NCBI RefSeq assembly: GCF_030286045.1
Contig: NZ_CP127390.1
Span: forward strand, 558,001-622,000
Source: Propionimicrobium sp. PCR01-08-3
GTDB lineage: Bacteria > Actinomycetota > Actinomycetes > Propionibacteriales > Propionibacteriaceae
DNA: 64,000 nucleotides
Reading direction: 5' to 3'
The position numbers and the translations under genes were made by a program. Below, piece after piece: positions 61,186 to 64,000 of the stretch (positions are counted from its first letter, which is position 1; every line of letters begins with the position of its first letter). The notes beneath the pieces are model-generated. The model saw only the letters and a list, made by a program, of their open reading frames with translations, did not search any database and had not been told where the DNA came from.

Positions 61186-63999
61186 TCAGACCCGCGTCGG
61201 GGCGGCCCGATTCGCGAGCTCCTCCAGCACGTGCGTGTAGGTCTTGCCGGTTGCCCTGGTCATCCCGATCTCGCAGGTGCGGTTGAGCGAGATATAGAGG
61301 TCGGCGTTCGCGGCCTTCGCCTCCGCCGCCTCGTCCTTGGTCGAGGTGGCCGTCAGCTCGGGGTGCAGCATGCCACGGTCGCCGGCGAAAGCACAGCATC
61401 GCCAGCTGTTCGGCACCATGACCTCGTCGGCAACCAGCCCGGCCAGCATGATCAGCGCGTCGTTGAGACCCAGGTGAGTGCTGGAGCAGGTCGGATGCAG
61501 CACCGCCAGATGCTCCTTGGGTAACTGCGGCAGCTTGGGCGCAATGTGTTCGGCCGTGAACTGGACGGCGTCGACGATCTTCGCGTTGGTCACGCCCTGA
61601 TGCTCCAGCGCGACCGCCATGCCCTCCGTGCAGGAGGCTGCGTCGCAGACGATCGGCAACTCCCAGTTGTTACTGGCCTTGCCCAACGCCGTGGCCAACC
61701 GCTCGCCCATCAGGTTGCCGCCGCGTTTCATGCCTTTCGACTTCCATGGGGTGGCGCAGCACAGCGATTCGATCTCGTCGGGGATCTCGACCCGGATACC
61801 GGCCAGCTCACACAGCCGCCGGAAGGCGTCCGACGATCCCTTGCCGCAGCTCGCACCGGTGCCGAACATGGTGCCCACGCAGGCAGGCATGAACACGATC
61901 TGCGGATGCGGTGCATGATGCGGGTGCCTGGCAGGGCCGCCGCCCGGCAGGTCGTCCGAAAGCGTGTACATGACGTCTTCGCCGACCACCTTGCGAATGG
62001 CCCCGGTAACCGCCCGCACCGGTGCATTCGGCACATGATCGACCACCGTCATGCCCGCAGACGCGACCCTCAAGAACGGACCCCAGACCTTGGCGGCACC
62101 GTGCCACGTGGCGTCCAGCCAGGTCGGTGCAAGCTCTGCCCTGAGATCACGGATCAGTTGGCCGGTGTTGATCTGCACCGGGCAGGCCGTCTGGCACATG
62201 CCGTCGACCGCGCAGGTGTCGATCACCGAATAGCGTTCATCACGCTTCAGCTCGGCGACCAGGGCCTCGTCATGCTCGTCTTCGGCGTGCGCGATGGCCC
62301 GCTGAATGACGATCCGCTGACGTGGGGTGGTGGTGAGATGCTGGCTGGGGCACACCGGCTCGCAGTATCCGCATTCCACGCAATCGTCGAGAATCGGACG
62401 AACCGGAGCGGTGTGCTTGATGTTCGACAGATGCAGCTTCGGGTCCTCGGTGAGAACTGCGTCCGGATTGAGGACGTGTGCCGGGTCGCACGCCTTCTTG
62501 ACCTGCCACATCGCGTCGTAGAGTTCGTCACCGTATTGCCGGTGCACGAACGGGGCCATGATGCGTCCGGTGCCGTGCTCGGCCTTCAGCGTGCCCTGCT
62601 TGGCGAGCACCAGTGAGACCATGTCCTCGGTGAACTCTTCGTAGCGCTTCATGGAGACCGGGCCGTCGAAGTCCTCGGTGACCAGGAAGTGGATGTTGCC
62701 GTCCTTGGCGTGGCCGAAGATCACGCCGCCTTCGTAATTGTGCTTGTCGAAGAGCATCTGCAGGTCGCTGCAGACCTTGCCCAGATCCATGATCGGCACG
62801 GCAATGTCTTCGAGCAGCGCGGCGGTGCCCTTCGGACGATTGCGCGCCACCTTGGTGTAGAGACCCTTGCGCAGCGACCACATCTGCTCGCGGCGTCCGG
62901 CGTCCTGAGTGAGTTCCGGTGCCGCGTACAGATCGAAGGAGGAGAACCTGTCCTTGCCGACGGCCGATCGCTCGGCGAGCTCGTCGTCCGAATCGCCCTG
63001 GTATTCGACCAGCAGGATGGCTTCGGAGCCGACCTGGAAACTCTTCGGAAGCACCGGAGCGGCTTCTTCGCCCATCGCGAGGATGGCTGCCGAATCAATC
63101 AGCTCGACCACATCGGCTCCGCTGTCGACGATGGTCGGCAGGGCCTGCGTGGCGGCGTCCAACGAATTGAACAGCAAGAAGCCTGTCGCGGTCTTCGAAT
63201 GAATCGGCACCGTTCTGAGCGTGGCTTCGGCGACGAATCCGAGCGTCCCCTCGCTGCCGATCATCAGGTGCTCGAGGATCTTCACCGGTTCCTCGAAGTC
63301 GATGAACGAGTTGAGGCCATAGCCCATGGTGTTCTTCATCGCGTAGCGGCGCTGCAAATCGGTGCGCATTTCGGGACGCCCGAGCTGATCATGAAGCTGC
63401 CCCAGTACCTCGAAGAGCTGTGGCTCTTGAAGGGCGAGGATCTCGTTTGCGCGTGGACTCGCAGTGTCGATGACGGTGCCCGAGGGCAGCACGATCACCA
63501 TGGATTCGAGGGTCCGATAGGTATTGGCGGTGGTGCCGCAGGTCATGCCGGACGAGTTGTTGGCGATCATGCCGCCGATCGTGCAGGCGATCTCGCTGGC
63601 CGGATCAGGACCGAGTTTGGTGTGGTATTTGGCGAGGCGCGCGTTGACCTGGCGGACCGTCAATCCGGGTTGGACGCGCACCCGCGCCCCGTGGTCGAGC
63701 ACCTCCATGTCGCGGAAGTGCCGGCGCACATCGACGGTGAGCCCGGTGGAGAAGGACTGACCCGACAGACTGGTGCCGCCTCCGCGCAGGCTGAGCGGCC
63801 AGCCGGCGCGCACGGCGATCGCCATGGCCATGCCGACCTGGCCCGCGGTGCGTGGCCGGGCCAAAGCCTGAGGTGTGGACAGGTAGTGCGAGGCGTCGAC
63901 CGCGACGGCGAAGCGATCGAGTGCCCGGGTGGTGACTTCGACGCCATCGCCGAGTGCGGCGGCGAGCTCGTCAACGTACTTTTGGGGTGCTTCGGTCAA
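61186..63999 (-). CDS. FAD/Fe-S oxidoreductase, D-lactate dehydrogenase-like (start at window edge)
   Basis: 937 residues in view. Order: FAD-binding domain (LSLRGGGTSLSGQS, then CTIGGMIANNSSGMTCG), FAD-oxidase C-terminal domain to about 540 (GHAKDGNIHF, EHGTGRIMAPF), a 4Fe-4S ferredoxin domain (CVECGYCEPVCPS and CAVDGMCQTACP), and two CCG domains (CCATPWKSKG, CCAFAGDRGM) for further clusters. This is the layout of single-chain quinone-linked D-lactate dehydrogenases; 2-hydroxyglutarate or glycolate are alternatives. The first codon seen is TTG at the very edge, so the true start may lie outside. Confidence 0.88.
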   Translation of the reverse strand: MTEAPQKYVDELAAALGDGVEVTTRALDRFAVAVDASHYLSTPQALARPRTAGQVGMAMAIAVRAGWPLSLRGGGTSLSGQSFSTGLTVDVRRHFRDMEVLDHGARVRVQPGLTVRQVNARLAKYHTKLGPDPASEIACTIGGMIANNSSGMTCGTTANTYRTLESMVIVLPSGTVIDTASPRANEILALQEPQLFEVLGQLHDQLGRPEMRTDLQRRYAMKNTMGYGLNSFIDFEEPVKILEHLMIGSEGTLGFVAEATLRTVPIHSKTATGFLLFNSLDAATQALPTIVDSGADVVELIDSAAILAMGEEAAPVLPKSFQVGSEAILLVEYQGDSDDELAERSAVGKDRFSSFDLYAAPELTQDAGRREQMWSLRKGLYTKVARNRPKGTAALLEDIAVPIMDLGKVCSDLQMLFDKHNYEGGVIFGHAKDGNIHFLVTEDFDGPVSMKRYEEFTEDMVSLVLAKQGTLKAEHGTGRIMAPFVHRQYGDELYDAMWQVKKACDPAHVLNPDAVLTEDPKLHLSNIKHTAPVRPILDDCVECGYCEPVCPSQHLTTTPRQRIVIQRAIAHAEDEHDEALVAELKRDERYSVIDTCAVDGMCQTACPVQINTGQLIRDLRAELAPTWLDATWHGAAKVWGPFLRVASAGMTVVDHVPNAPVRAVTGAIRKVVGEDVMYTLSDDLPGGGPARHPHHAPHPQIVFMPACVGTMFGTGASCGKGSSDAFRRLCELAGIRVEIPDEIESLCCATPWKSKGMKRGGNLMGERLATALGKASNNWELPIVCDAASCTEGMAVALEHQGVTNAKIVDAVQFTAEHIAPKLPQLPKEHLAVLHPTCSSTHLGLNDALIMLAGLVADEVMVPNSWRCCAFAGDRGMLHPELTATSTKDEAAEAKAANADLYISLNRTCEIGMTRATGKTYTHVLEELANRAAPTRV

Positions 64000-64000
64000 G

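Noticed and set aside
1-64000. CRISPR arrays, tRNA or rRNA genes
   Set aside because: The only tandem repeats seen are the R1 units (79-80 base period, no spacers), the 28-base duplication and the FruA linker; no cloverleaf or rRNA-like sequence was found in the gaps.

Overview
The window is high-G+C actinobacterial DNA. WhiB, a mycothiol-dependent formaldehyde dehydrogenase, the manC/whiB/DUF3499/SIS/ahcY block, a DUF3039 protein and a biotin-dependent acyl-CoA carboxylase with an epsilon subunit all point to Actinobacteria. The pyruvate:ferredoxin oxidoreductase, a fructose PTS and an Fe-S D-lactate dehydrogenase-like protein suggest a fermentative member, most likely Propionibacteriaceae. 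The genus is not determined. No tRNA, rRNA or CRISPR array was seen.

Layout. 1-1.7 kb: truncated membrane protein and an intact RelBE-type toxin-antitoxin (TA) pair. 1.8-8.5 kb: metG, aldo/keto reductase, ilvA, secreted VWA protein, a decayed second TA locus and an SdpI-like protein. 8.6-16.4 kb: energy block with fructose PTS EIIABC, pyruvate:ferredoxin oxidoreductase plus a dihydroorotate-dehydrogenase-like partner, a DUF1992 protein and HPr. 16.4-24.1 kb: biotin-dependent carboxylase cluster (alpha, beta, epsilon, BirA) with 2H phosphoesterase, Nudix and Maf genes, split by an AT-richer accessory patch (19.3-20.8 kb) holding a lipoprotein, a cysteine-containing secreted protein and an IS481-type relic. 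24.3-30.5 kb: PH-domain protein, small kinase, peptidase E, purK-purE, CueP-like lipoprotein and a large GGCT-like membrane protein. 30.6-34.9 kb: ABC exporter, LytR-CpsA-Psr protein, TIGR03089 protein. 35.0-42.7 kb: mannose activation, WhiB, metallopeptidase, DUF3499, HAD phosphatase, Trm112, SIS protein, ahcY, DUF3039. 42.9-50.6 kb: MFS, TauE/SafE, RDD protein, malQ, mycothiol formaldehyde dehydrogenase and a metallo-beta-lactamase partner. 50.8-53.1 kb: TPP riboswitch, thiM and a fused thiE-thiD. 53.3-57.7 kb: acquired-looking island with a frameshifted rifampin-phosphotransferase-like gene, an MFS gene broken by a 28-bp tandem duplication, and a divergent TetR gene with two matching operators. 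57.7-64 kb: pncB, clpS, DUF2017, murI and an FAD/Fe-S D-lactate dehydrogenase-like protein.

The most unusual finding is a family of short palindromic elements. One copy sits in frame inside the DUF1992 gene, exactly between two tryptophans of its signature. Two more copies and part of a third lie in tandem across the 3' end of purE and supply its last codons. A fragment forms the C-terminus of the GGCT-like protein. The stems differ between copies by compensating changes. A second, 52-bp hairpin repeat occurs twice, after birA and after murI.

A second pattern is that at least 15 genes have a TANNNT hexamer 6-7 bases before the start codon and most lack a Shine-Dalgarno sequence, the signature of leaderless transcription. 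This was used to decide several start codons.
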